From the NCBI RefSeq assembly GCF_003056355.1, contig NZ_PYVW01000009.1:99441-163440 (forward strand): DNA of 64,000 nt, in the 5' to 3' direction. Of this stretch, positions 26,430 to 35,701 are shown in pieces (position 1 is the stretch's first letter; every line of letters begins with the position of its first letter). The notes below the pieces were generated by a model, which worked only from the letters and a program-made list of their open reading frames with translations, was not told the origin of the DNA and did no database searches. The position numbers were made by a program, and so were the translations under genes. The DNA comes from Devosia naphthalenivorans (lineage in GTDB: Bacteria; Pseudomonadota; Alphaproteobacteria; Rhizobiales; Devosiaceae).

Positions 26430-26909
26430 TTAGCCCCGACGCGCCGCATCGATGGCAGCGACGTCGATCTTGGTCATTTCCATCATGGCTTCAAAGGCGC
26501 GTTTTGCTTCATCGCCACCCGCAGCCATCGCCTCGCTCAGGGTACGCGGCGTTATCTGCCAGGAGACACCCCAGCGGTCCTTGCACCAGCCGCAGACGCT
26601 TGCCTGTCCGCCATTGCCGATAATGGCGTTCCAGTAGCGGTCCGTCTCTTCCTGATCGTCAGTAGCAATCTGGAATGAGAAGGCTTCGCTCTGCTTGAAC
26701 GCCGACCCGCCATTAAGGCCGATACAAGAGACCCCGGCCACGATGAACTCCACCGTGAGCACGTCCCCTGCCTTGCCGGATGGGAAGTCACTAGGGGCCT
26801 TGCGAACCGCCGTTACGGAGCTGTCCGGAAACGTCTCGGCATAGAAGCGGGCAGCACTCTCGGCATCGTTGTCGTACCACAGGCAGATCGTGTTCTTGGC
26901 AATTTCCAT
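26430..26909 (-). CDS. VOC-family protein (PhnB-like)
   Basis: A 159-residue glyoxalase-fold protein of the PhnB/3-demethylubiquinone methyltransferase-like type. The ATG at 26909 gives MEIAKNTICLWYDNDAESAARFY; the longer frame to 27011 is not typical. Also seen are VEFIVAGVSCIGLNGG, AFSFQIATDDQEETDRYW and CGWCKDRWGVSWQITPRTL. These proteins bind small molecules or metals but most have no assigned reaction. It converges with the DHFR-like gene. Confidence 0.85.
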   Translation of the reverse strand: MEIAKNTICLWYDNDAESAARFYAETFPDSSVTAVRKAPSDFPSGKAGDVLTVEFIVAGVSCIGLNGGSAFKQSEAFSFQIATDDQEETDRYWNAIIGNGGQASVCGWCKDRWGVSWQITPRTLSEAMAAGGDEAKRAFEAMMEMTKIDVAAIDAARRG

Positions 26910-26931
26910 GACTAAGCTCTCCTCTGCTGGC

Positions 26932-27498
26932 TCACGAAATCTGCGATTCAAGCTGGGACAGACGCATCCGTTCGCCCTGCAACCGACGCGGGAAGCGTCT
27001 GAGGCCGCCATCCCAAAATTTCAGGTCGAACAGGAATTTCCTGTCCACCGGCGCTTCGAGCACCTTCAACTGCAGTTTGAACGGGCGGCCGGAAAGCGCA
27101 AGGGCCGTGGCGCGATGGTTGCCATCGAGCAGCAGGAATTCGTCCTGGCCAACACAATAGGCGGGGATCTGGACCTCGAGCGGCGCGCCGCCTTCAGCAT
27201 AGTGCGAGGGCGAGAACCGCACCCGGTCATGCTCGGGGATTTCCGACAGCCTTGCGATCAACTCGGCAATGCGCATCGGCCGCGCGTTCGGCGTGCCCGA
27301 ACCGACAAAAATACGCTGGTTGGTGGCCCGGAACGCGCAGAACAGATTTTCGACCTCTGCCGCGCTGCGAATCTCCCGCGTGATCACCCGGCTCTGTCCG
27401 GGCGGGATGCGCTCGGAGTGCAGCCGGAGCAGGATGTCCGGGAATTCACGGTGAAATCGGGTGGCGGGCGTATCGGTATAGGTGCGCATCGGCCTCAA
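26932..27498 (-). CDS. hypothetical protein with ParB-like motif
   Basis: A 188-residue basic protein. The middle (LLLDGNHRATALAL at about 121-134) matches the DGNHR-type motif of ParB/sulfiredoxin-like domains, where it binds nucleotide phosphates. An EIPEHDRVRF segment precedes it, and the C-terminus is Arg-rich. I recognise no named family. It is 22 bases upstream of the VOC gene, so the two may be co-transcribed. Confidence 0.6.
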   Translation of the reverse strand: MRPMRTYTDTPATRFHREFPDILLRLHSERIPPGQSRVITREIRSAAEVENLFCAFRATNQRIFVGSGTPNARPMRIAELIARLSEIPEHDRVRFSPSHYAEGGAPLEVQIPAYCVGQDEFLLLDGNHRATALALSGRPFKLQLKVLEAPVDRKFLFDLKFWDGGLRRFPRRLQGERMRLSQLESQIS

Positions 27499-27637
27499 AT
27501 CTCGCGAAGCGCCGACTATACCAAAGTGTCATGCGGTTGTCATATCGGGCCGTCAACCTACCGGGCCTTTCGCGGTTCGGGCTTCACCGGGAGCACGTTC
27601 GTCGCGTAGCTTGGCGCCGCAGCAATGGGGAATCGCG

Positions 27638-28837
27638 GTGTCTGAACAGGTTCTGGAGCAAGCTCGGGCGCGGCGCGATTATCTGCAGCCGGTGATGGCT
27701 GGCGCCCTTGCGGCGGTGGTTGGCTATGCCAGCACGTTTACGCTGGTGCTGGCGGCGCTGACCGCCTCAGGCGCTTCGCCGCAACAGGCGGGTTCGGGAT
27801 TGATGGCGGTGTGCATTGCCATCGGCGTGCTTAACATCGTGGTCAGCGCGCGCGTGCGGGTGCCGATCAGCTTTGCGTGGTCGACGCCCGGCGTGGCTTT
27901 TCTGCTAACGGTTGGAGAGCCCGTGGGCGGATTTCCTGCCGTAGCCGGCGCGTTTCTCGTGGCAGCAGCCCTGATCTTGCTGACCGGGATGATCAAGCCA
28001 CTGGCCCGGCTGATGGCCGCCATTCCCGGGCCGATTGCCAATGCCATGCTGGCCGGGATGCTGCTGACGCTGTGCCTGGCGCCGATCACGGCGGTGGCCG
28101 AAGTGCCGGCGCTGGCGCTGCCGATCCTTTTGGCATGGGTGCTCGGGCTGCGGTTCGCGCGGCGCTATGCGGTGCCGATCGCCGTGGTGGTGACCGGCGT
28201 GATCCTGGCCATGACGACACATCTGCCGGCCGGCGCGCTGGACGGGACTTGGCCGACATTCGTACCGGTGTGGCCGGTGTTTACGCTTGATGCGATTCTG
28301 CGGATCGGCCTGCCGCTCTATGTCGTCACCATGGCCTCGCAAAACCTGCCGGGCATCGCCGTGATGCAGGCCAACGGCTACTCAGTCAGACCGGCGCCGC
28401 TGTTCGTCATGACCGGGCTGGCAAGCGCCGCGTCGGCTTTTTTCGGTGGACACACCAGCAATCTGGCGGCGATTACCGCCGCAATTTGCGCCGGGCCGGA
28501 GGCGCATCCCGACCGCGACATGCGCTGGCCCGCGCCAACCGCCGCGGGCGTGGTTTACCTGCTGCTCGCCGGGGCGGCGAGCCTTGCGGCAGCCTTCATA
28601 GCTGCTGCGCCCCCGGTGCTGATCCAAGCGGTGGCGGGGCTCGCGCTTCTGTCGAGTCTCGCGGCAGCGCTGTCGGGCGCGCTGGCGGATGAAGAGGTGC
28701 GGCTGCCGGCCATCTTCACCTTTGTCACTACCGCGTCGGGAATCACCATTGCCGGGCTGGGCGGACCCTTCTGGGGCCTGTTGGGAGGCATCGCCATTTT
28801 GCTGCTGCTGCGAACGGGCCGGACCACCGCGCGATGA
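27638..28837 (+). CDS. benzoate/H+ symporter family protein (BenE)
   Basis: A 399-residue BenE-type transporter with about 12 hydrophobic helices. The GTG at 27638 is taken because GGGGA sits upstream and the protein then begins SEQVLEQARARRDY. Family marks are SFAWSTPGVAFL, IPGPIANAMLAGMLL and MASQNLPGIAVMQANGY, followed by FFGGHTSNLAAITAAICAGPEAH-type residues in pieces. It should carry benzoate or a similar aromatic acid, but no aromatic-degradation genes are nearby. Its stop overlaps the mobA start (ATGA). Confidence 0.87.
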   Translation: MSEQVLEQARARRDYLQPVMAGALAAVVGYASTFTLVLAALTASGASPQQAGSGLMAVCIAIGVLNIVVSARVRVPISFAWSTPGVAFLLTVGEPVGGFPAVAGAFLVAAALILLTGMIKPLARLMAAIPGPIANAMLAGMLLTLCLAPITAVAEVPALALPILLAWVLGLRFARRYAVPIAVVVTGVILAMTTHLPAGALDGTWPTFVPVWPVFTLDAILRIGLPLYVVTMASQNLPGIAVMQANGYSVRPAPLFVMTGLASAASAFFGGHTSNLAAITAAICAGPEAHPDRDMRWPAPTAAGVVYLLLAGAASLAAAFIAAAPPVLIQAVAGLALLSSLAAALSGALADEEVRLPAIFTFVTTASGITIAGLGGPFWGLLGGIAILLLLRTGRTTAR

Positions 28838-29436
28838 GCGCGGTCCATGCGGTCATCATCGCCGGCGGCGAGGGGCAACGGCTGGGCGGCGTGCGTAAAG
28901 CCGACTTACGAATCGGCGGCGTTCGGTTGATCGATCGAGTCGCGGCGAAGCTGGCGCAGGCGGAGCGACCGCTGCTGGTGTCGACGGGGCGAATAGGCCG
29001 CGAGTTGGCTTTGCCACCATATTGCGAGCCGATCAGCGACTTGCCCGGCGCCGGCGGCGGCCCTCTTGCCGGGCTCGTGGCTGCGGTTCAGTGGCTTCGG
29101 AGCAAGGGCGTGCAACAGGGCGTGCTCGTGTCGGTCGCGGTGGACACCCCCTTCCTGCCCGATGACTATGTGAGCCGGCTGGTGGCCGGCCTTGCCCATG
29201 CGCCAGTGGCGTTCGGCGCCTGGGGGGCGAATTTCTATCCGCCCAATGCGGCTTGGGAACTGGCCGCCATTCAGGACCTGCAGCAGGGTGAAACCAGCCT
29301 CAAGCGGTTGCAACGGGTCATGGGCGGGCAGCGCATTGGCTGGGACGAGATGGAGGACAACCCGTTCGACAATCTCAATACGCTGGCGGACCTTGTGGCG
29401 CTGGGGAAAAGAGCCAGGCAAAAGCCCTTGTTGTGA
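28834..29436 (+). CDS. mobA: molybdenum cofactor guanylyltransferase
   Basis: A 200-residue nucleotidyltransferase. The N-terminal VIIAGGEGQRLGGVRKADLRIGG is the MobA GTP-binding signature (LAGGxSxRMGGxDK with small changes, here Arg-Lys-Ala instead of the usual Asp-Lys), followed by GPLAGLVAAV, the V-A-V-D-T-P-F-L-P loop and the late NPFDNLNTLADL stretch. It attaches GMP to molybdopterin, in the cytoplasm. The coupling to a BenE transporter is unusual. Confidence 0.88.
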   Translation: MSAVHAVIIAGGEGQRLGGVRKADLRIGGVRLIDRVAAKLAQAERPLLVSTGRIGRELALPPYCEPISDLPGAGGGPLAGLVAAVQWLRSKGVQQGVLVSVAVDTPFLPDDYVSRLVAGLAHAPVAFGAWGANFYPPNAAWELAAIQDLQQGETSLKRLQRVMGGQRIGWDEMEDNPFDNLNTLADLVALGKRARQKPLL

Positions 29437-29531
29437 CGAGATATTCACACGCTGGCCAATTGGGGCTTGGCAAAGCAAATCAAGTTCGCTACATGGACCT
29501 CGCCTTCGGTTCGAGGGCGCCCGATAAGTGT

Positions 29532-29607
29532 TCCGCGATAGCTCAGTTGGTAGAGCGTTCGACTGTTAATCGAATGGTCGCTGGTTCGAGTCCAGCTCGC
29601 GGAGCCA
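29532..29607 (+). tRNA. tRNA-Asn (GUU)
   Basis: A 76-nt cloverleaf: acceptor TCCGCGA with TCGCGGA, D-arm GCTCAGTTGGTAGAGC, anticodon loop with GTT in CTGTTAA, T-arm GGTTCGAGTCC, encoded CCA. G discriminator. Confidence 0.96.
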
Positions 29608-29710
29608 ATCGGATTTTTTCCCAAATCCCCTAAAGATGCAGCCAGCCATTGCCTCCGCAATGCTTGCGGGTTAGGGGTGCGGCTGTTTCCAGTTTTACGG
29701 ACCTCCTGAA

Positions 29711-30934
29711 ATGGACACCGTCTCCAGCAAGGCCCCACAGGCCGTGCAGCGCACTTCCCTCGCCATCATCCTGGCTGTCAGCGCCTCTCACTTCGTCAAT
29801 GACCTGATGCAGTTCCTGCTGCCGGCGCTCTATCCGCTGCTCAAGGAAGCCTATGGGCTGGACTATGTGCAGATCGGGCTGATCACGCTGGCGCAACAGA
29901 TGACCGCGTCGATCCTGCAGCCGCTGGTGGGGCTTTATACCGACCTCAAGCCCAAGCCCTATGCCCTCGCCATTTCGATGGTTTTCGCGATCACCGGGGT
30001 GACGCTGCTGGCGACGGCGAACACCTTCGGCCTGCTGATCCTTGCAGCAATGGTCGGCGGCGTGGGTTCGGCGATTTTCCACCCGGAAGCATCGCGAGTT
30101 GCAAGGCTCGCATCCGGCGGACGGCTGGGCTTTGCGCAATCGCTGTTCCAGGTGGGCGGCAATCTGGGCACTTCCGTCGGTCCCTTGGCGGCCGCCTATT
30201 TCCTGTTGCCGCGCGGCCAGGGGAGCGCTGTGTGGTTTGCCCTCGTCGCGCTGACGGCGTTGATCATTCTGTCGGCGGTTGGCCGGTGGTACGCAGCGCA
30301 TCAGCGGGCGCATTCGGGCAAGCCGGTGCTCAAGGCGGCGCAGCAGATCCTGTCGCGCAGGCGGCTGACCATCGCGTTCCTGGTGATCGGCGCGCTGCTG
30401 CTGAGCAAATATGTCTATATTTCCTCGATCACGAGCTATTACAGCTTCTACCTGATCGAGAAGTTCGATCTCACTGCGCAGGAAGCGCAGCTCTACCTGT
30501 TCCTGTTCCTGGGCGCGATCGCAGCAGGAACCTTCATCGGCGGTCCGGTAGGCGATCGATTCGGACGTTTGACCGTGATCTGGGTGTCGATCGTCGGCGC
30601 CCTGCCCTTCACATTGCTGTTGCCGCATATGAATTTGGCCGGCACGGCAGTGGTGAGCATTGCCGTGGGCCTGATTCTGTCATCGGCGTTTTCGGCCATC
30701 GTGGTCTATGCGCAGGAACTGGTGCCCGGCAAAGTGGGCTTGATCGCCGGATTCGTCTTCGGCTTTGCCTTCGGCATCGGGGCGATTGGCGCTGCCGTAA
30801 TCGGAGCGCTGGCAGACGTGACCGGCATTGTCTATGTTTTCAACCTGACTGCGTTGCTGCCGTTCCTGGGGTTCCTGACGATATTCCTGCCCCGGGCACG
30901 TGAACTGCACCCGAACCTGAAGGAGCCAGCATGA
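29711..30934 (+). CDS. MFS transporter (fosmidomycin-resistance Fsr-like)
   Basis: A 407-residue, 12-helix MFS transporter. The opening (ASHFVNDLMQFLLPALYPLLK), GLITLAQQMTASILQPLVG and GGVGSAIFHPEASRVA are marks of the Fsr/FosR drug-efflux subgroup. It probably exports small toxic compounds by proton antiport; fosmidomycin itself is only one known substrate of the group. It is tRNA-proximal and overlaps the SRPBCC gene (ATGA), so the two are made together. Confidence 0.85.
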   Translation: MDTVSSKAPQAVQRTSLAIILAVSASHFVNDLMQFLLPALYPLLKEAYGLDYVQIGLITLAQQMTASILQPLVGLYTDLKPKPYALAISMVFAITGVTLLATANTFGLLILAAMVGGVGSAIFHPEASRVARLASGGRLGFAQSLFQVGGNLGTSVGPLAAAYFLLPRGQGSAVWFALVALTALIILSAVGRWYAAHQRAHSGKPVLKAAQQILSRRRLTIAFLVIGALLLSKYVYISSITSYYSFYLIEKFDLTAQEAQLYLFLFLGAIAAGTFIGGPVGDRFGRLTVIWVSIVGALPFTLLLPHMNLAGTAVVSIAVGLILSSAFSAIVVYAQELVPGKVGLIAGFVFGFAFGIGAIGAAVIGALADVTGIVYVFNLTALLPFLGFLTIFLPRARELHPNLKEPA

Positions 30935-31386
30935 GCAACGGCACCGAACTTGATGGCGAAAGCCAGATCACGCTGACGCGGACCATCAACGCCCATATCG
31001 ATGATGTTTTCGCCGCATGGACCGATCCGGCACTGATCGAGCAATGGCAGGCGGACGAGGCAGAATTCGACGCGTTCGAAGGCGGCGACTACAAGTTCAC
31101 CACTTTTGGCGATGATGAGGACCCGGAAGATCACACCGTCAGTGGCGAGGTCCTGCAGTTCGTCGACAACCAGAAGCTGGTGATGTCCTGGGTGCACAAG
31201 GATGGCGAAGACGAGGGCGAAGACCTGATCTTCGTGCTGGACGTCCAGTTCAAACCCTTGAGCGAAGACCGCACGCAGGTGACCATCACCGAGAGCGGCT
31301 TGGCCCATGCCGACCCGGAATCACGCATTTTCTCGATGGAAGCCTGGAGCGCCGCCCTGGAACATCTGGCCGAAGTGCTGGAATAG
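30931..31386 (+). CDS. SRPBCC/AHSA1-like domain protein
   Basis: A 151-residue single START/SRPBCC-fold protein. The N-terminal ITLTRTINAHIDDVFAAWTDPALIEQW and the late DRTQVTITESG segment are typical of the AHSA1 (activator of Hsp90-like) branch common in bacteria. It is very acidic, with many Asp and Glu. The fold makes a hydrophobic ligand pocket; the ligand is not known. It is coupled to the MFS pump, which suggests the two handle the same compound. Confidence 0.82.
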   Translation: MSNGTELDGESQITLTRTINAHIDDVFAAWTDPALIEQWQADEAEFDAFEGGDYKFTTFGDDEDPEDHTVSGEVLQFVDNQKLVMSWVHKDGEDEGEDLIFVLDVQFKPLSEDRTQVTITESGLAHADPESRIFSMEAWSAALEHLAEVLE

Positions 31387-31424
31387 GGTAGAGGGCGAGA
31401 TAGATCTGGTCCATGCGACCAAAG

Positions 31425-31451
31425 TGAACACTGCCCCTCCAGCAGTGTTCA
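31425..31451 (+). terminator. 10-bp hairpin after the SRPBCC gene
   Basis: Perfect arms TGAACACTGC and GCAGTGTTCA with a 7-base pyrimidine-rich loop, about 40 bases past the SRPBCC stop. No T-run follows, so termination is likely rather than certain. Confidence 0.5.
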
Positions 31452-31483
31452 TCTCCAGCATCAATTTCCCGGCCCCTTCGTCT

Positions 31484-31504
31484 CCCTCCCCCTTGCGGGG
31501 AGGG
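31484..31504. repeat. C-rich/G-rich palindrome (REP-like)
   Basis: CCCTCCCC and GGGGAGGG arms around a 5-base loop; a short extragenic palindrome of a form often repeated in alphaproteobacterial genomes. Confidence 0.45.
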
Positions 31505-31596
31505 ATCAAGGGTGGGGGATGTTTAGCCCAGATTTGGGCGCTCTAAGCCCCCCCTCAATAGGGAGTGCTCATCGTCTGCACCTGCCCAGCTACACC

Positions 31597-31672
31597 GCGT
31601 CATTCCCGCGAAAGCGGGAATCTCACTTCCCTTCGGCACAAAAGTGAGTTCCCGCTTTCGCGGGAATGACGC
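31597..31672. repeat. large nested inverted repeat
   Basis: Two arms of about 31 bases in inverse orientation, each itself containing a perfect TTCCCGC-GAAA/TTTC-GCGGGAA palindrome, with about 12 unpaired bases between. Such nested palindromes are typical of mobile REP/BIME-type extragenic elements. Confidence 0.7.
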
Positions 31673-31866
31673 AGTGGCGGAGGACCATGAGGTCTACTGA
31701 TCTGCGCACCCACGGGAATGATATTCTTCTGAACCACGTCCAACGCATCCGCGTTGCGCCCGCACCCGGCAGAGCGGAATGGTCTGCCCGGCCAGCGGGT
31801 TATCACTTGCTGCCGCCCTGCCCTGCACCTACCATCCCGGTTCTCTTCCGCATCACAGATTGATCC

Positions 31867-32916
31867 ATGGCCAAGCACCAAGACCTCCTCTCCGCCATCG
31901 GCAACACGCCGTTGATCCGCCTCAACCGCGTTTCCGAGCTGACAGGGTGCGAGATTTGGGGGAAGGCCGAATTCCTGAACCCGGGCCAATCCGTGAAGGA
32001 TCGGGCAGCGCTGTTCATCATCCATGATGCGGTGAAGTCTGGCGCTCTCAAGCCGGGCGGCACGATCGTCGAAGGCACCGCCGGCAATACCGGCATCGGG
32101 CTTACGCTCGTGGCCAATGCGCTGGGCTTCAAATCGGTGATCGTCATTCCTGAAACGCAAAGCCAGGAAAAGAAGGACGCGCTGCGCCTTTATGGCGCGG
32201 AACTCATCGAAGTGCCGGCCAAGCCGTACAAGAACCCCAACAACTACATCAAGATCTCCGGCCGCCTGGCCGAGAAGCTCAACCGTGAATTACCGGGCGG
32301 CGCCGTCTGGGCCAACCAGTTCGACAATCTTTCCAACAAGCGGGCGCATACCGAAACCACCGGGCCCGAAATCTGGCAGCAGACCAATGGGCGCATCGAT
32401 GGCTTCATCTGTGCCGTCGGATCGGGCGGGACACTCGCTGGCGTGGCCGAGGCGCTCCGGGTCCGCAACCCGGATGTCAAAATCGGCCTGGCAGATCCCG
32501 AAGGCGCCGCGCTTTACAATTTCTATGCGCATGGGGAATTGAAATCGTCCGGCAATTCGATCAGCGAAGGTATCGGCCAGGGCCGCATCACCGCCAATCT
32601 CGAAGGGCTGACTATCGACAATCCGTATCAGATCTCCGATGCGGAGGCCCTGCCCTACATCTTTGATCTGCTGGAGCACGAAGGGCTGTGCCTGGGCGGC
32701 TCGAGCGCCATCAACATCGCCGGCGCGGTGCGCATGGCCAGGGATCTTGGGCCCGGCAAGACGATCGTCACGGTCCTCTGCGATTACGGCAATCGCTACG
32801 CCAGCAAGATCTACAATCCAGAATTCCTGCACGGTAAAGGCTTGCCCGTGCCGCCCTGGATGGAAGGCCGCACCCCAATCGACATTTCGAGCGTTATAGA
32901 ACCTGAGCCGAACTGA
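31867..32916 (+). CDS. cysK: cysteine synthase A
   Basis: A 349-residue PLP enzyme of the O-acetylserine sulfhydrylase family. NPGQSVKDRAALFI carries the PLP-binding lysine, EGTAGNTGIGL binds the substrate carboxylate, VGSGGTLAGVAEAL is the PLP-phosphate loop, and GGSSAINIAGAV is the late helix. It makes cysteine from O-acetylserine and sulfide. At 349 residues it is longer than the ~310 of many CysK enzymes, with the extra mainly at the C-terminus (GLPVPPWMEGRTPIDIS), as in a known longer alphaproteobacterial subgroup. Confidence 0.92.
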   Translation: MAKHQDLLSAIGNTPLIRLNRVSELTGCEIWGKAEFLNPGQSVKDRAALFIIHDAVKSGALKPGGTIVEGTAGNTGIGLTLVANALGFKSVIVIPETQSQEKKDALRLYGAELIEVPAKPYKNPNNYIKISGRLAEKLNRELPGGAVWANQFDNLSNKRAHTETTGPEIWQQTNGRIDGFICAVGSGGTLAGVAEALRVRNPDVKIGLADPEGAALYNFYAHGELKSSGNSISEGIGQGRITANLEGLTIDNPYQISDAEALPYIFDLLEHEGLCLGGSSAINIAGAVRMARDLGPGKTIVTVLCDYGNRYASKIYNPEFLHGKGLPVPPWMEGRTPIDISSVIEPEPN

Positions 32917-32989
32917 GCCAAAGCGCTCGGAAGGCATTGTGACATGGCGGCATGCTGATAAAGTGCGCCCATGACTTCAGGCGGGCGCT

Positions 32990-34441
32990 TTGTTCGGCAT
33001 CGATGACTTACTGAAAACCATTGTTGCCGACTTCAGCCTGATGGCAGCCCTGACCGGACTGTTCTATCTGCTGGCGCTGATTTGTGCCGTGCGCGAGATC
33101 ATGAACTCGCGGACTTCGCAGGGGTCCATTGCCTGGCTGATCTCGCTGGCTTTGCTGCCGTTTCCTACCACGCTGCTCTACTTCGTCTTCGGCTGGAAAG
33201 CCTTTGACGATTACGCCACCGATCGGATCCGCAACGGGCGCGCGGCCCGCCCGCTCAAGGCCAAGGATCTGGCGCTGATCGACCGGGAAACCAGCCATCT
33301 CTGGCCCGTACAGGTCAAGGTTTCCGAAGTGCCGTTCCTCAACGGCAATGAGGTGGAAATCCTCGTCGACGGCCGGGCAACTTTTGATTCGATCTTCGAA
33401 GGCATTGCCAAGGCCAAGCACTACCTGCTGGTGCAGTTCTACATCGTGCGGGACGACGCACTGGGCAAGGAACTGGCCGAGCGGCTGATCGAACGGGCGA
33501 ACGCCGGGGTTAAGGTCTACCTGCTCTATGACGATGTCGGCAGCACGGGCATGCCAAAGCGATACCGGACGCAGTTGCGTGACGCCGGGGTCAAGGTCGC
33601 TGGGTTCAACCAGCGGCACAAATTCCTGCGCGTCTATGGCCCCACCCGCATCAACTATCGCAATCACCGCAAGATCGTGGTGGTGGACGGCGAACAGGCC
33701 TGGGTTGGCGGGCATAATGTCGGGGTGGAATATCTGGGCGAAGACCCAAAATTTGGCCGTTGGCGCGATACCCATGTGCGAATTTCAGGGCCGGCGACGC
33801 TGGCCTGCGCCCTGCTGTTCCGCGAGGATTGGGAATGGGCGACGGGGGAAGTACTGCCGGCCAATCCGCCCGAAACCGTGCCCACGCCGGGCGACCAATC
33901 GGTATTGGTGATGGGCAGCGGCCCGGCGGACAGACTGGAAGAATGCGCCATCGCGTTCACCGACATCATCGGGCGGGCGCGAGAACGATTGTGGATCGTC
34001 AGCCCCTATTTCGTGCCGGACACCGATATTCGCACGGCGCTGTTCGCCGCCAAATTGCGCGGCGTGGACGTGCGGATCATGCTGCCCGATGAGCCGGACC
34101 ACAAAATGGTATGGCTGGCGAGCATCGCCCATGCCGACAGCATGGTCGAGCATGGCGTCGACGTCTACCGGTTCGTCGATGGCTTCCTGCACCAGAAGGT
34201 GGTGTTGATGGACGATCAGATCGCGACCATTGGCAGCGTGAACTTCGATAACCGATCGTTCGGGCTCAATTTCGAAATCACCCTCTGGTTTACCGACAGG
34301 ACAACCATCGACGGCGTGGAGGCCATGCTGCTCGAGGACTTCGAAATGTGCCGGCAGGTCGACCGGGATGAGGTCAGAAATCGGGCGCTGCCCATGCGCT
34401 TCCTGACGCAAGCGGCCCGCCTGCTTTCACCACTGCTGTAA
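32990..34441 (+). CDS. cls: cardiolipin synthase
   Basis: A 483-residue phospholipase-D-superfamily enzyme with two N-terminal membrane helices (about 15-35 and 45-70) and two HKD motifs: HRKIVVVDG at about 225 with GGHN, and HQKVVLMDD at about 401 with GSVNFDNRS. It condenses two phosphatidylglycerols into cardiolipin in the inner membrane. The start is a TTG at 32990 after a purine-rich run; the next in-frame ATG (33041) would remove part of the first helix. It stands alone. Confidence 0.9.
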   Translation: MFGIDDLLKTIVADFSLMAALTGLFYLLALICAVREIMNSRTSQGSIAWLISLALLPFPTTLLYFVFGWKAFDDYATDRIRNGRAARPLKAKDLALIDRETSHLWPVQVKVSEVPFLNGNEVEILVDGRATFDSIFEGIAKAKHYLLVQFYIVRDDALGKELAERLIERANAGVKVYLLYDDVGSTGMPKRYRTQLRDAGVKVAGFNQRHKFLRVYGPTRINYRNHRKIVVVDGEQAWVGGHNVGVEYLGEDPKFGRWRDTHVRISGPATLACALLFREDWEWATGEVLPANPPETVPTPGDQSVLVMGSGPADRLEECAIAFTDIIGRARERLWIVSPYFVPDTDIRTALFAAKLRGVDVRIMLPDEPDHKMVWLASIAHADSMVEHGVDVYRFVDGFLHQKVVLMDDQIATIGSVNFDNRSFGLNFEITLWFTDRTTIDGVEAMLLEDFEMCRQVDRDEVRNRALPMRFLTQAARLLSPLL

Positions 34442-34538
34442 CTGGCCCGCAAAAGCCGGGCAAAATTGAGAATAAAGCCGGCAAAACAGGTGCGTGAACC
34501 CAGCATTTGCGAAGCAGAATCGAAGCATGCTTTGCCCG

Positions 34539-35591
34539 TCAGCGCACCGGCGGCGCATAGAGAAGCCCGCCATTGGTCCACAGCGCATTCTGCCCCCGCA
34601 GCAGCGCAGCCCCGGTTTGCGGCCCGAAATGGCGATCATATAGCTCGGCATAATTGCCCACCGCGCGGATGGCATCGGCCATGAACGTCCGCTCCAGGCC
34701 AAGCGGCGCCCCAAAGTCCCCCTCCACCCCCAAAATGCGCCGAATCGCTGGGTTTCTCGAGGCGGACAACGATTCGGTATTGAGCCCGGTGATGCCGACT
34801 TCCTCAGCGTTTATAAGGGCATACAGCGTCCAGCGCACGATCTTGAACCATTGGTCGTCGCCTTCGCGAACCAGCGGCCCCAGCAATTCCTTGGAGATCC
34901 GCTCGGGCAGGATGCGATGGGCATTGGGTTCCGGCAGCGCCCGGCGAATTGCCTGCAAATTGCGGCCGGCGGCTGAGACCGCCTGGCACAAACCAGCTTG
35001 GTAAGCCACGGAAAGATCGCTCACGTCTTCATACGGGACTTCAGTGTAAAGGGCTTGATTGGAAAAGAAAAATTCCTGGATACGCTCCAGCTCCTCGCCC
35101 GTATCGAGCACGCAGACGCTGACGTCCTCGAGCTCGAAGGCCGAGACAATGCCCATAGACTGGGGCACGAGAAATGACTGGCCATCGAAAAAGGCCGTGG
35201 CGACATAGGTGGCGCCGTAGAGAGTATCGCGGCGCTGGGTCCAGGGGCCGCTGCGGGTCAGCACATCGACCATGCCGGTCTGCAGTGGCGCAAACCGCGT
35301 TTCACCACGCAGCGAGCGGAACTCGATCAGATTGGGATCGCCCAGCACGGCAGCGGCAATAGCGCGGCAGATATCGACGTCGAAGCCAGACCACCGACCC
35401 TGCGGGTCCTGCTGCGCGAAGCCGGGAATGGGATCCGTAGCGCCACAAATCAGGAAGCCGCGCTCCTTGACCGTTTCAAGCGTCGACTGGGCCGACGTCG
35501 GCGGCGCACAGGCGAGAAGGCATAATAGAAGGGCGGCGAAACCGGCCAGCAGCTTTGATGAAATGGTCAATCCCTCCGGTTTGCCTGTCAT
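34539..35591 (-). CDS. AapJ-like amino-acid ABC binding protein (orphan paralogue)
   Basis: About 350 residues. A hydrophobic leader ends T-S-A-Q, then come LETVKERGFLICGATDPIPGFAQQD and GRWSGFDVDICRAIAAAVLGDP, the marks of AapJ. The tail QNALWTNGGLLYAPPVR closely parallels that of the aapJ gene at 39517 (LNALWTNGGLQYAPPIR), so the two are paralogues. It follows aapP after a palindromic repeat and may be a second substrate-specific binder for the same transporter. Start unsettled: ATG at 35591 has no ribosome site, while GGAGG lies eight bases before an in-frame ATT. Confidence 0.85.
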   Translation of the reverse strand: MTGKPEGLTISSKLLAGFAALLLCLLACAPPTSAQSTLETVKERGFLICGATDPIPGFAQQDPQGRWSGFDVDICRAIAAAVLGDPNLIEFRSLRGETRFAPLQTGMVDVLTRSGPWTQRRDTLYGATYVATAFFDGQSFLVPQSMGIVSAFELEDVSVCVLDTGEELERIQEFFFSNQALYTEVPYEDVSDLSVAYQAGLCQAVSAAGRNLQAIRRALPEPNAHRILPERISKELLGPLVREGDDQWFKIVRWTLYALINAEEVGITGLNTESLSASRNPAIRRILGVEGDFGAPLGLERTFMADAIRAVGNYAELYDRHFGPQTGAALLRGQNALWTNGGLLYAPPVR

Positions 35592-35701
35592 ATTGGCGGG
35601 CAAAGCTGTGGGGTCAAGCAAAGGGTCCGTGTTGCCCAGAATTTTCGGTGGGTTCTGTGTTGGATTTCATAAGAAAACGCTCCCGTAGCCCACACGCCAT
35701 T

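Larger units (their letters stand above)
31387..31866. other. repeat-rich intergenic stretch before cysK
   Basis: About 480 bases without a gene. It holds three unrelated stem structures (listed separately), then the region just upstream of the cysteine synthase gene. I see no RNA gene or riboswitch pattern in it. Confidence 0.5.
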
